Source of the DNA: an uncultured Alphaproteobacteria bacterium
GTDB taxonomy: Bacteria > Pseudomonadota > Alphaproteobacteria > HIMB59 > GCA-002718135
Assembly: GCA_902540265.1 (NCBI GenBank)
Contig: CACBLW010000007.1
Span: 1-64,000, forward strand
Reading direction: 5' to 3'
Length of the DNA stretch: 64,000 nt
Both the position numbers and the translations under genes were made by a program. Shown here in pieces: positions 16,652-25,258 of this stretch (within the stretch, counting starts at the first letter, position 1; each line of letters opens with the position of its first letter). The notes under the pieces are model-generated. The model did no database searches, was not told the DNA's origin, and saw only the letters and a list, made by a program, of their open reading frames with translations.

Positions 16652-17638
16652 ATGACATTATTTGATAAATTTTTAAGAATTAGAGAGCTTGGAATTTTTT
16701 CTATAATTGTTGTTTTTGTCATTGTCGCTGCAATAATAGATCCAAGATTCATGACATTGGATAGTTGGAGAGCCGTGTTTTTAGCAATACCTCTAATTTT
16801 AGTCATGGCTATGGGTCAAATGATGGTTATCATTTGTCGACATGTAGATATATCTATTGGATCTATATTGGCATTTTCAGCTATTGTAATTGGTTTATTA
16901 TATATTCAATTTCCTGGTTTATCGCTTTGGTTATCTCTAATCATCACTGCTTTTGTTGGTTTAGTGATGGGACTAATTAATGGTTTTATAGTTACTAGGT
17001 TTAATGTGCATTCAATAATAGTAACATTAGGAACATTAAGTTTGTACAGAGGTTTAGTTTTTATTGTTAGTGGAGGAAGACAGATTGATAGAAATGATAT
17101 TCCCGAGCATGTAGTTTCATTTTCTCAAACTTCTTTTCTTTTTTCAATTCCAGGTATTTTAATTTTTAGTGCAATAATTGTAGTAATTACTCATTTGGTA
17201 ATGCGTCATTCAGTTTTAGGCCGTGAGATTTATGCCACTGGTAGTAATCCTGTTGCAGCTCATCTTAAGGGAATTAATGTAACTAAAGTTACTCTGTTTT
17301 GTTTTGGTATTTGTGGAATGTTAGCAGGAGTTGCAGGGCTATTTTATGCATCAAGATTTGGATATGTAAATCCTGGAGTAACAGGTGTTGGAATTGAATT
17401 TATCGTAATTGCAGGTGTAATTATTGGAGGAACAAGTATCACTGGAGGTTCTGGAAGTGTATTAGGAACATTTTTAGGAATACTTTTATTAGGTATTATA
17501 AATGTTGCACTACCTGTCTTAAATATACCTGGAGAATTTCAAAAAGCGATTTATGGTTTAATTATTGTTGTAGCTTTAGCACTAGATCAATTAATAATTT
17601 ACAGAATGAAAAAATTAAGTGGTGGTATTAATGCTTAA
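16652..17638 (+). CDS. Sugar ABC transporter permease 1 (RbsC family)
   Basis: A 328-residue integral membrane protein of the BPD_transp_2 family with about eight to ten hydrophobic helices. The GREIYATGSNPVAAHLKGI loop and the IVIAGVIIGGTSITGGSGSVLGT motif are diagnostic of CUT2 permeases. It starts 2 bases after the ATPase stop and overlaps the second permease. Two different permease genes in one operon, as in rhamnose systems (RhaP/RhaQ), indicate a heterodimeric channel. Confidence 0.92.
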   Translation: MTLFDKFLRIRELGIFSIIVVFVIVAAIIDPRFMTLDSWRAVFLAIPLILVMAMGQMMVIICRHVDISIGSILAFSAIVIGLLYIQFPGLSLWLSLIITAFVGLVMGLINGFIVTRFNVHSIIVTLGTLSLYRGLVFIVSGGRQIDRNDIPEHVVSFSQTSFLFSIPGILIFSAIIVVITHLVMRHSVLGREIYATGSNPVAAHLKGINVTKVTLFCFGICGMLAGVAGLFYASRFGYVNPGVTGVGIEFIVIAGVIIGGTSITGGSGSVLGTFLGILLLGIINVALPVLNIPGEFQKAIYGLIIVVALALDQLIIYRMKKLSGGINA

Positions 17639-18611
17639 AACAATTTCAATTTATTTAAATGAAAATCCAACATTAAGATATTGGATTATAAGACCTGAAT
17701 GGGTTGCTGTGATATTGTTGATTATTTCAATTATTTCATCAATACAACTATCCCCCTTCTTTGCTGATTTAGCATTTATAATGGACTCTGCTACACCTTA
17801 TGTAGAGTATGGATTAATAGCAATAATACTAACTTTAATAATAATTTCTGGTGAAATAGATTTATCTATTGCCTCAATGATTGCTCTAACTGCAGTTATC
17901 TTTGGTACTGCATATAATGCGGGTCTTGGTATGCCAATCTCTATGCTTATAGCTCTCTTTTCTGGAACACTATGTGGTTTATTTAATGGAATACTCGTGA
18001 CACAATTGCAAATACCTTCAATAATACTTACAATAGGCACATTAACTTTATATCGTGGAATAGCTCAATCTCTAGCTAGTGATTTTTCTTTAGGTGGTTA
18101 TCCTTCTTGGTTTATTGGAATAGATTATCGTTACATTGGTATAGTTCCGATCCCAGTTATAATATTTACAGTTTTTGCAATTGTCGTTGGTTTTTTCTTG
18201 AGCTCAACTATTTATGGTAAGCAACTTTATTTGATAGGTACAAATCCACAAACAGCAAAATATTCTGGAATTAAAGTTGATCGTATCAAGCTATTACTTT
18301 TTACTTTATCTGGTTTAGTTTGTGGTATTGCTGGAGTTTTAACTACTTCTAGACTGGCAGTTGCAAGATTCAATATGGCAACTGGTGCAGAATTAGAAAT
18401 AGTTCTTATGGTAATGTTAGGCGGAACATATATTTTTGGTGGTAGAGGAAATATTTTTGGCACCTTTATTGCTTTCTGGATCGTTGTAATTTTAAGAGCA
18501 GGTTTAAATGTTGCAAGAATAAAAATTGAATCACAATTAACCATACTAGGCGCTATGTTAATAATTGCAATTATTTTAACCAATTACATTTATTCCAAAT
18601 CACAAAAGTAA
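17631..18611 (+). CDS. Sugar ABC transporter permease 2 (RbsC family)
   Basis: A 326-residue CUT2 permease, paralogous to the preceding gene, with GKQLYLIGTNPQTAKYSGI and the MLGGTYIFGGRGNIFGT motif. I place the start at the ATG at 17631, overlapping the end of permease 1 by 8 bases (ATGCTTAA); a GTG at 17619 would only add four residues. The overlap suggests translational coupling and equal amounts of both permeases. Confidence 0.9.
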   Translation: MLKTISIYLNENPTLRYWIIRPEWVAVILLIISIISSIQLSPFFADLAFIMDSATPYVEYGLIAIILTLIIISGEIDLSIASMIALTAVIFGTAYNAGLGMPISMLIALFSGTLCGLFNGILVTQLQIPSIILTIGTLTLYRGIAQSLASDFSLGGYPSWFIGIDYRYIGIVPIPVIIFTVFAIVVGFFLSSTIYGKQLYLIGTNPQTAKYSGIKVDRIKLLLFTLSGLVCGIAGVLTTSRLAVARFNMATGAELEIVLMVMLGGTYIFGGRGNIFGTFIAFWIVVILRAGLNVARIKIESQLTILGAMLIIAIILTNYIYSKSQK

Positions 18612-18621
18612 GGAGATAACA

Positions 18622-19362
18622 ATGAATCAAATAGATTTAAAAGATAAAGTTGCCATTATAACCGGAGGGGCGCAAGGTTTTGGTTATTCAATGGTTGAGA
18701 GATTTTCTAAATCTGGAGCTAAAGTTGTTATCTGGGATAAAGATGAAGAACTTTTAAAAAGTTTAACTTTGCCTGAAAATGTAAACTATGAAATTGTTAA
18801 TATTACATCTTATGATAGTGTTCAAAAATCAACCATCGCCACTTTAGATAAAAATAATAAAATTGATATTCTTATTAATAATGCAGGAATTGCTGGACCA
18901 AGTTTTAAAACTTGGGAGTATCCAATTGATCAATGGCAGAATGTTATTGATATTGATTTAACGGGTTTGTTTTATTGTTGCAAATCTATAGTACCTCACA
19001 TGATTAAGGCCAATTATGGAAGAATAGTAAATATTGCTTCTATTGCTGGCAAAGAAGGTAATCCAAATGCCATGCCATACAGTGCTGCTAAAGCAGGGGT
19101 GATTGCTCTTACAAAATCATTGGGTAAAGAATTAGCAGATAAAAATATAGCCGTAAATTGTGTTACACCAGCAGCAGCAAAAACAAGAATATTTGATCAA
19201 ATCAGTCAGGAACATATTGATTATATGTTATCAAAAATACCTCGTGGAAGATTTATCAAAGTTGATGAACTAGCCTCTATGGTTTCATGGTTGGTTTCTG
19301 AGGAGAATTCTTATACAACTGGAGCAGTGTTTGATCTTAGTGGAGGAAGAGCTACTTACTAG
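18622..19362 (+). CDS. Short-chain dehydrogenase/reductase of the rhamnose-type module
   Basis: A 246-residue classical SDR. It has the dinucleotide-binding motif TGGAQGFG (14-21), the NNAG motif near 86-89 and the catalytic set S140, Y153 and K157 (YSAAK). AAGGAG lies directly before the start. In non-phosphorylating rhamnose or fucose oxidation SDRs act as the sugar 1-dehydrogenase or as the 2-keto-3-deoxy-L-rhamnonate/fuconate 4-dehydrogenase; either fits here, and sequence alone does not decide. It is followed after 14 bases by the RhaM-like gene. Confidence 0.87.
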   Translation: MNQIDLKDKVAIITGGAQGFGYSMVERFSKSGAKVVIWDKDEELLKSLTLPENVNYEIVNITSYDSVQKSTIATLDKNNKIDILINNAGIAGPSFKTWEYPIDQWQNVIDIDLTGLFYCCKSIVPHMIKANYGRIVNIASIAGKEGNPNAMPYSAAKAGVIALTKSLGKELADKNIAVNCVTPAAAKTRIFDQISQEHIDYMLSKIPRGRFIKVDELASMVSWLVSEENSYTTGAVFDLSGGRATY

Positions 19363-19376
19363 AAAGGAAAAATAAT

Positions 19377-19691
19377 ATGAGTAATTATGCATGGGTTTTA
19401 GAGGTAAGACCTGGTTATGAAGATGAGTATAAAAAAAGACATGATGAAATTTGGCCAGAGATGGTTCAAATGCTCAGTGATGCTGGACTGAGAAATTATA
19501 ATATTTTTCGTCATGGATTAACTTTGTTTGGTTACTTTGAGACTGATGATTTGAAAAAATCAATTGATCATATTGTAAAAAGTGAAGTTAATAAAAAGTG
19601 GGGCGAGTATATGTCTGATATTTTAAAAGCAGAAGTTGATCCAAAAACTAATTTTCCATATTTATTACCTATTCAAATGCATTTAGATTAA
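19377..19691 (+). CDS. rhaM: L-rhamnose mutarotase-like protein (RhaM family)
   Basis: A 104-residue protein of the RhaM family, which interconverts the alpha and beta anomers of L-rhamnose. The catalytic histidine is H22 in KRHDEIWPEM, matching H22 of E. coli RhaM in the same RRH-x-x-IWPE context. Aromatic ring contacts such as the YNIF segment and the KKWGEYMSDI region are also shared. It is the best marker that the surrounding transporter and enzymes handle L-rhamnose or a close 6-deoxyhexose. An AGGAAA ribosome binding site precedes the start. Confidence 0.88.
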   Translation: MSNYAWVLEVRPGYEDEYKKRHDEIWPEMVQMLSDAGLRNYNIFRHGLTLFGYFETDDLKKSIDHIVKSEVNKKWGEYMSDILKAEVDPKTNFPYLLPIQMHLD

Positions 19692-19692
19692 A

Positions 19693-20748
19693 ATGAATAA
19701 AGCTAGAATAGGAGTTATTGGTGCAGGCTGGTGGGCAACTGAATATCATATTCCAAATTTAAAAAAAAGGGAAGATGTTGAGCTTGTAAGTGTTTGTAAA
19801 TTAGAAGAAGATCAATTGAATTTTGTAAAAGAGAAATTTAATTTTCAACATGCTTCAACAGATTTTCATGAAATGTTAAGTCTTAGTCCTTTAGATGGTG
19901 TTGTAATTGCATCGCCTCATTTTGCACATTACGAAAATGCAAAAGCAGCTCTAGAAAAGGGTTGTCACGTTTTAATTGAAAAACCAATGACAACAAATTC
20001 CTCAGATGCAGAAAAACTTTATAATTTAGCAAAAGAAGTAAAAAAAGAAATTCTAGTTCCAAATGGATTTAATTTTACACACTTTATGCCAAAAGCTGAA
20101 AAATATATACAGGATGGAGTCATTGGTGAAATAAAACATATAGATGCTGCTTTTTCATCCTCTTTAGTAGATTTATTTCAGGGAATACCTTTAAGTGAGT
20201 CTAATGATCATACTTTTCAACCTTTAGCATCAACTTGGTCTGATCCTAGTAAAGGGGGAGGTTATGGATGGGGTCAATTATCACATATGTTTGGAGGAGT
20301 TTTTAAAATAACACAATTAACAGCTGAAAAAGCTTTTTGTTTTTCAGTTCCTTCCCCAACAAATGTTGATTATACAGATGCAATTTCTGTAAAATTTTCG
20401 AATGGTGCAACTGGATCATTTTCTGGATGTGCATATGTTCCGAAAGATTTTGGAGGTACTTTTTATATAAATGTTCACGGAACTAAAGGAACACTTTATT
20501 TAGATATGGAAATAAAGAGAGAAAGATTATTAATTAGACTTAATGATGGTAATGATATTGAGGATCAGATTAAAGAAGGTCAAGGAACTATGGCTTATAG
20601 TACTGAGTCTCCTATAAATACTTTTGTTGATATTTGCTTAAATAAAAATTTTATTAATCATGCAAACTCCGATATTGGTCTGAAAACAGTCAAAGTATTA
20701 GATGCGGTCTATAGATCAATTAAAAGTGAGAAAGTCGAGCAAGTATAA
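19693..20748 (+). CDS. Gfo/Idh/MocA-family NAD(P)-dependent oxidoreductase
   Basis: A 351-residue dehydrogenase. It has the N-terminal Rossmann motif GVIGAGWW (7-14) and the family catalytic-lysine motif EKPM (96-99). The C-terminal half has the beta-sheet substrate domain with the GGGYGWGQLSHMFGG histidine region. These enzymes oxidise sugars, inositols or sugar derivatives at C1 or C3. It starts 1 base after rhaM, so it is probably the sugar dehydrogenase or a side-chain enzyme of the same pathway. The specific substrate is not readable. Confidence 0.85.
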   Translation: MNKARIGVIGAGWWATEYHIPNLKKREDVELVSVCKLEEDQLNFVKEKFNFQHASTDFHEMLSLSPLDGVVIASPHFAHYENAKAALEKGCHVLIEKPMTTNSSDAEKLYNLAKEVKKEILVPNGFNFTHFMPKAEKYIQDGVIGEIKHIDAAFSSSLVDLFQGIPLSESNDHTFQPLASTWSDPSKGGGYGWGQLSHMFGGVFKITQLTAEKAFCFSVPSPTNVDYTDAISVKFSNGATGSFSGCAYVPKDFGGTFYINVHGTKGTLYLDMEIKRERLLIRLNDGNDIEDQIKEGQGTMAYSTESPINTFVDICLNKNFINHANSDIGLKTVKVLDAVYRSIKSEKVEQV

Positions 20749-20751
20749 TTT

Positions 20752-22119
20752 CTAATCAAAAATTTTGCCAGGATTCATAATATTATTTGGATCAAAACTT
20801 TTTTTAATCAATTTCATCAGAGGAACATTATCTGGATGTTGTTTCAGTAGATACTCTTTTTTTTGAAGGCCGATACCATGTTCGCCAGTAATAGTTCCAT
20901 CCATTTCTAGTGCTTTATCAATTAATTTATTACTAAATTCTCTTATGTATTTATATTCATTCTCTTTATTTGGATCATAGACAATAGTTACATGAAAATT
21001 TCCATCTCCTACATGACCAACCATTGGAGCTTTCAATCCGGTACCTTGAAGTTCATTTTCTGCAAACATAATACATTCAACAATGTTTGAAATAGGAACA
21101 CAAACATCTGTAGCATATACTCTCACATCATCTCCTTGTGCTTTAACTGAATAATAAACATTATGTCTTGCTTTCCATATCTTGTTTCTTTCTTCTGTGT
21201 TAGATGCCCATTTAAATTCACTACCATTGTTATTTTTAGATATCTCTTCAACAACGTCTATTGATTCTTTATTTGAAATTTCACTACCATGAAATTCATA
21301 AAAAAGAGTTGGTAAGCTTTCTAAATTTTCTAATTTTGAATATTTAATACTTATATCCATTTGATCTTTATTTAATAGTTCAACTCTTGCAATTGGAACC
21401 CCATATTGAATTATTTCCTGAGCTGTTACAACTGCAGAGTCAAGATCTGGAAATTGACAGACAGCACTCATTATACTCTCAGGAATTGGAGATAGTCTTA
21501 AGTGCACTTCGGTTATAATACCAAGTGTGCCCTCTGAACCAACAAATAGGTTAGTAAGATTGTAACCCGCAGAAGTTTTTTTTGCTCGCGTACCTGTTTT
21601 AATTATATCACCATTTGCAAGAACAACTGTAAGGCCTAGTACAGCTGTTTTCATTGTCCCATATCTTACTGCCATAGTCCCTGAAGCTGAGCAAGCTGCC
21701 ATACCACCTAATGCAGCATTTGCACCTGGATCAATTGGAAAAAAAACACCTTTGTCTTTTAAAGTTTCATTAAGTTGTTCACGAGAAACATTTGCTTGTA
21801 CACGACAATCAAAATCTGCCTCATTAATAGAAATAATGTTGTTAAAATTTTCCATTGAAATTGTAAAACCTTCATTATTTCCAACGACATGCCCTTCCAA
21901 AGATGTGCCAGTACCATAAGCAGTTACAGGTACTTTAAATTCATTACAAATTTTTAATATTTTAGAAAGCTCATCATTATTTTTTGGGAACAAAACAGCT
22001 CTTGGTAGCACTGGATCATAAGCATCTTCTCCTTTAGCATGATTATTTCTTACACTTTCTGAAAATGATATTCTTTCTTGCAAAATCTCTTTCAAATTGT
22101 CTAATAATCCTCTATCCAT
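20752..22119 (-). CDS. FAD-linked D-2-hydroxyacid (D-lactate/glycolate-type) dehydrogenase
   Basis: A 455-residue flavoprotein of the GlcD/DLD family. The PCMH-type FAD-binding domain is marked by PVTAYGTGTSLEGH, DPGANAALGGM and LFVGSEGTLGIITE; the C-terminal oxidase domain carries GHVGDGNFH and GEHGIG. It would oxidise D-lactate or a related 2-hydroxyacid and pass electrons to the respiratory chain. It converges on the Gfo/Idh gene with a 3-base gap and is divergent from the next gene with only 33 bases between start codons. No glcE or glcF partner is visible, which favours single-subunit D-lactate dehydrogenase. Confidence 0.85.
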   Translation of the reverse strand: MDRGLLDNLKEILQERISFSESVRNNHAKGEDAYDPVLPRAVLFPKNNDELSKILKICNEFKVPVTAYGTGTSLEGHVVGNNEGFTISMENFNNIISINEADFDCRVQANVSREQLNETLKDKGVFFPIDPGANAALGGMAACSASGTMAVRYGTMKTAVLGLTVVLANGDIIKTGTRAKKTSAGYNLTNLFVGSEGTLGIITEVHLRLSPIPESIMSAVCQFPDLDSAVVTAQEIIQYGVPIARVELLNKDQMDISIKYSKLENLESLPTLFYEFHGSEISNKESIDVVEEISKNNNGSEFKWASNTEERNKIWKARHNVYYSVKAQGDDVRVYATDVCVPISNIVECIMFAENELQGTGLKAPMVGHVGDGNFHVTIVYDPNKENEYKYIREFSNKLIDKALEMDGTITGEHGIGLQKKEYLLKQHPDNVPLMKLIKKSFDPNNIMNPGKIFD

Positions 22120-22152
22120 TGTTCAATAATAATAATTATTTAATAAAAGTAA

Positions 22153-23151
22153 ATGAATACAACGTCTCTCGAATTAGAAAACATATATGATTTAGCTTAT
22201 AAAGCCTTATCAAAACATGGATGTGATCATTACAATGCTGATTCTGTAGCCACTACGGTCACACATGCTGAAAGAGATGGAAGTGTATCTCACGGATTAT
22301 TTCGCATTCCTGGTTATGTAGCGTCTCTTAAAAGTAAGAAAGTAAATGGAACTTCTCGACCATCGAACAACTATCTTACCCAAAATGCAATTCGTGTAGA
22401 GGGTGATTATGGTTTCGCTCCAGTTTCAATTAAAGTTGGTTTACCAAAATTAATAAAAACAACAAGTAAGCACGGTGTTGGGATTTTAACAATAACTAAT
22501 ACCCATCACTTTGCTGCGTTATGGCATGAAACAGAAGAATTAGCAGAAAATAATTTAATTGGTATTGCTTGCACTGCATATAAACCAAGTGTAGCTCCAG
22601 CTGGTGCAAAAAAACCACTATTTGGAACTAATCCAATATCATTTGCTTGGCCTAGAAAAAATAATACCCCCGTTGTTTATGATATGGCAACTTCAACGAT
22701 GGCAATGGGTGAAGTACAAGTTGCAGCGCGTGATGGTCATAAAGTACCCTTTGGAACCGGCTTAAATAAAGATGGTGAAAAAACTGATGATCCAAATCAA
22801 ATAGCAAAGGGAGGAGTGCTTTTAACTTTTGGTGATTATAAGGGTTCTGCTATAGCTATGATGATTGAATTACTAGCTGCTGGCCTAGTTGGAGATTTAT
22901 TTAGTTTTGAGGCAAAAGAAGTGGATAATAACGATGGAGGACCAGCACGAGGAGGTGAGTTTATTATGGCTTTATCTCCTGAACTTATTGCAGGAAAAAA
23001 TTGGAATGAACATGCTGAAAAATTTTTTGAACAAATGACATCCTTAGATGGTGTGCGGTTACCTGGTCAAAGAAGACATACTAATCGAGAAGATAAAGGT
23101 CCAAGACATATCAATACCGAGCTCATAGAAAAAATAAAGAGTCTAATCTAA
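22153..23151 (+). CDS. Malate/L-lactate dehydrogenase (Ldh_2) family oxidoreductase
   Basis: A 332-residue NAD(P)H-dependent oxidoreductase of the Ldh_2 family (malate, L-lactate, ureidoglycolate, 2,3-diketogulonate and delta1-piperideine-2-carboxylate reductases). The conserved SHGLFR (46-51), the NTHHFAAL histidines (118-119) and PLFGTNPISFAWPR are present. The HETEELAENNLIGIACTA region resembles DpkA-type reductases more than malate dehydrogenases. Its stop codon lies inside a stem-loop that also covers the next start codon. Confidence 0.8.
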   Translation: MNTTSLELENIYDLAYKALSKHGCDHYNADSVATTVTHAERDGSVSHGLFRIPGYVASLKSKKVNGTSRPSNNYLTQNAIRVEGDYGFAPVSIKVGLPKLIKTTSKHGVGILTITNTHHFAALWHETEELAENNLIGIACTAYKPSVAPAGAKKPLFGTNPISFAWPRKNNTPVVYDMATSTMAMGEVQVAARDGHKVPFGTGLNKDGEKTDDPNQIAKGGVLLTFGDYKGSAIAMMIELLAAGLVGDLFSFEAKEVDNNDGGPARGGEFIMALSPELIAGKNWNEHAEKFFEQMTSLDGVRLPGQRRHTNREDKGPRHINTELIEKIKSLI

Positions 23152-23178
23152 TCCATATATGGATAACATCAGATTAGA
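23142..23178 (+). promoter_or_regulatory. Stem-loop spanning a stop codon and the next start codon
   Basis: Outer arms TCTAATCT (23142-23149) and AGATTAGA (23171-23178) enclose the 14-bp palindrome ATCCATATATGGAT (23151-23164). The ATG of the serine hydrolase (23159-23161) sits in the palindrome and the stop of the upstream gene overlaps the left arm. Such a structure could make downstream translation depend on ribosomes terminating upstream, or act as a weak terminator. Structure is seen; role is inferred. Confidence 0.5.
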
Positions 23179-24349
23179 TTTTCAAAAACATATTGATGCT
23201 GGAAGATGTAATGGTGCTGAGTGGATAATAAATCACAAAAATAATACTTATCATGAGGTAATTGGATATAATGATCTAGTTAAAAATAATAAACTTAATA
23301 AAAATTCATATTACAGAATTTGGTCCATGACTAAACCAATTGTTGGTTTTGCGGCGATGCAATTAATAGAAAAAAATTTTTTATCTCTTGATGATACTCT
23401 AGATAAATATTTACCAAATTTTAAAAACCTAAAAAAACTAAAATCATTAACTAGTAAATTAGACGATACTATTAAAATAGATAAAACTCCTACAGTAAGA
23501 CAACTTTTACAACATACAGCAGGTTTTACTTACAATAGTAGTAATAATTTTTTAGCTGAAGGTTATGAAGAAAAGAAGTTATTTCACTCATCTTCTAGAA
23601 GCTTAGAAGAGGAAATTGAAAGTATTTCTGGGTTGCCACTACTTTACGAACCAGGATCAGAATGGCATTATTCTATTTCTATAGATATTTTAGCTAGAAT
23701 TCTAGAAGTTGTAACAAAAGATAAGTTATTAAATATATTAAAAGAAAATATATTTCATCCCTTAGAAATGGATGAAACAAATTTTTTTATTAGTGAAGAT
23801 AAAAATAAAAATTTAGTTGAAACTTTTGAATATAACAGTGTTAAATCAAAGTTAACCGAATTAACTTTGGATACAAGAAAACTAATTTTATATGGATATC
23901 CAACAAACAATGAAAATTACTGTAGGGGTGGACACGGTTTATTTTCAACTGCTGCAGATTATATTAAATTTGCTACAATGCTTATTAATGGTGAAGATAA
24001 AAATTCTAAACCTTTAGTAAATAAGGAAACCCTTCAATCTATACGCTGTAATTCATTAGACACAAGCTTATTGCCTATCGAAATAACATCAACAAATACA
24101 ATTAAAGATGAAAATTATGAAAATGATTTAGATGGTTATGGATGGGGCTTAGGATTTAGAGTTTTGATGAATAATACACAACAAAACAAATATGGTGTTA
24201 TTGGTGAATTTGGTTGGTCAGGTTACGCAGCCACATATTTTTTGGTTGATCCAATAAATGATTTATCTGCAGTTTTAATGATGCAAATTTTAGATGCAGA
24301 TAAAAATATCAAAAAAGATTTTTATAATAATATTTTTAAAAATATCTAA
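23159..24349 (+). CDS. Beta-lactamase/penicillin-binding-protein-fold serine hydrolase
   Basis: A 396-residue class C beta-lactamase/esterase-fold protein. The nucleophile motif S-x-x-K is SMTK at 56-59, the Y-x-S/N-type motif is in EWHYSIS, and a third-motif HGLFSTAADY region follows. No N-terminal signal peptide is visible, so it is probably a cytoplasmic esterase, lactonase or peptidase rather than an antibiotic-resistance enzyme. It follows the Ldh_2 gene by 7 bases and precedes an exporter gene by 5, in one operon. Substrate unknown. Confidence 0.75.
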   Translation: MDNIRLDFQKHIDAGRCNGAEWIINHKNNTYHEVIGYNDLVKNNKLNKNSYYRIWSMTKPIVGFAAMQLIEKNFLSLDDTLDKYLPNFKNLKKLKSLTSKLDDTIKIDKTPTVRQLLQHTAGFTYNSSNNFLAEGYEEKKLFHSSSRSLEEEIESISGLPLLYEPGSEWHYSISIDILARILEVVTKDKLLNILKENIFHPLEMDETNFFISEDKNKNLVETFEYNSVKSKLTELTLDTRKLILYGYPTNNENYCRGGHGLFSTAADYIKFATMLINGEDKNSKPLVNKETLQSIRCNSLDTSLLPIEITSTNTIKDENYENDLDGYGWGLGFRVLMNNTQQNKYGVIGEFGWSGYAATYFLVDPINDLSAVLMMQILDADKNIKKDFYNNIFKNI

Positions 24350-24354
24350 CAAAT

Positions 24355-25209
24355 ATGAAATCAAATCCATATACATATGGAATAATTTTAACCCTTTTAA
24401 CTTATTTATCTTTTGGTATCTTAGATACTATTCAAAAAACAGCAGTTCAATATCATTCAGTTTTCGTATTATTATTTGTTAAGTTTAGTTTTTGTTTTAT
24501 TTTTTCTTTTTTTATTGCAAAAAAAAATAAAGTTAAGAAATTTTACTTTTCAAATAATTATAAGATACAAATAACTAGATGTGTTCTGTCTGTTTGTGAG
24601 TCGTGTTTTTTTGTACTATCTTTTAGACATTTAGCTCTAGCGGATGCTCATACGATAGGATCTTTAGCACCCGTTCTTGTCTTAGTTTTTTCTTATTTCA
24701 TATTAAAAGAAAAAGTTAACTTTGCTACTTGGTTAGCTATCGGTTTAAGTTTTTTTGCAGTTATTCTAATTATGCGACCTGGATTGACTATATTTAATCC
24801 TTATTTAATTATTCCATTATGTGCTGCATTTTTCTATTCACTATTTCAAATTGCAACAAGATTGAATGCTAAGTATGATGATAATGAGACTATGTTGTTC
24901 TACAATGGTCTTATAGGTGCTATTATTACATTTGTACTATCGCTTTTTTTCTGGCAACCTTTGCATTCATTTTCTTTTATTTTTTTTATTTTTTTGGGTA
25001 TATTTTTTTGTATAGGCTTATATTTACAGATAAAGGCCTTAAGTATTACTCCAGCAAGTATTTTAGCTCCATACCAATATACTATTATACTTTGGGGAAT
25101 TTTTTTTGGATTAGTAGTTTATAAAGAAATTCCGGATATATTTACAATTATTGGAGCAATTATTATTGTTTCATCAGGAATATTTATATTTCGGTATTCT
25201 TATAAGTAA
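24355..25209 (+). CDS. EamA/DMT-superfamily transporter
   Basis: A 284-residue inner-membrane protein with about ten hydrophobic helices arranged as two EamA repeats; the first repeat contains FRHLALADAHTIGSLAPV and ends in LKEKVNFATWLA, and the second ends in YKEIPDIFTIIGA. Such transporters move amino acids, metabolites or sugar derivatives across the cytoplasmic membrane. It starts 5 bases after the serine hydrolase stop. Direction and substrate cannot be read. Confidence 0.82.
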   Translation: MKSNPYTYGIILTLLTYLSFGILDTIQKTAVQYHSVFVLLFVKFSFCFIFSFFIAKKNKVKKFYFSNNYKIQITRCVLSVCESCFFVLSFRHLALADAHTIGSLAPVLVLVFSYFILKEKVNFATWLAIGLSFFAVILIMRPGLTIFNPYLIIPLCAAFFYSLFQIATRLNAKYDDNETMLFYNGLIGAIITFVLSLFFWQPLHSFSFIFFIFLGIFFCIGLYLQIKALSITPASILAPYQYTIILWGIFFGLVVYKEIPDIFTIIGAIIIVSSGIFIFRYSYK

Positions 25210-25258
25210 CTTTAATTTCTTTGTATCAATTAAAATATTAATGTTATAAATTTATGCT

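Noticed and set aside
23159-24349. Antibiotic-resistance beta-lactamase
   Set aside because: No signal peptide is visible and the neighbours are metabolic; the fold alone does not imply beta-lactam hydrolysis.
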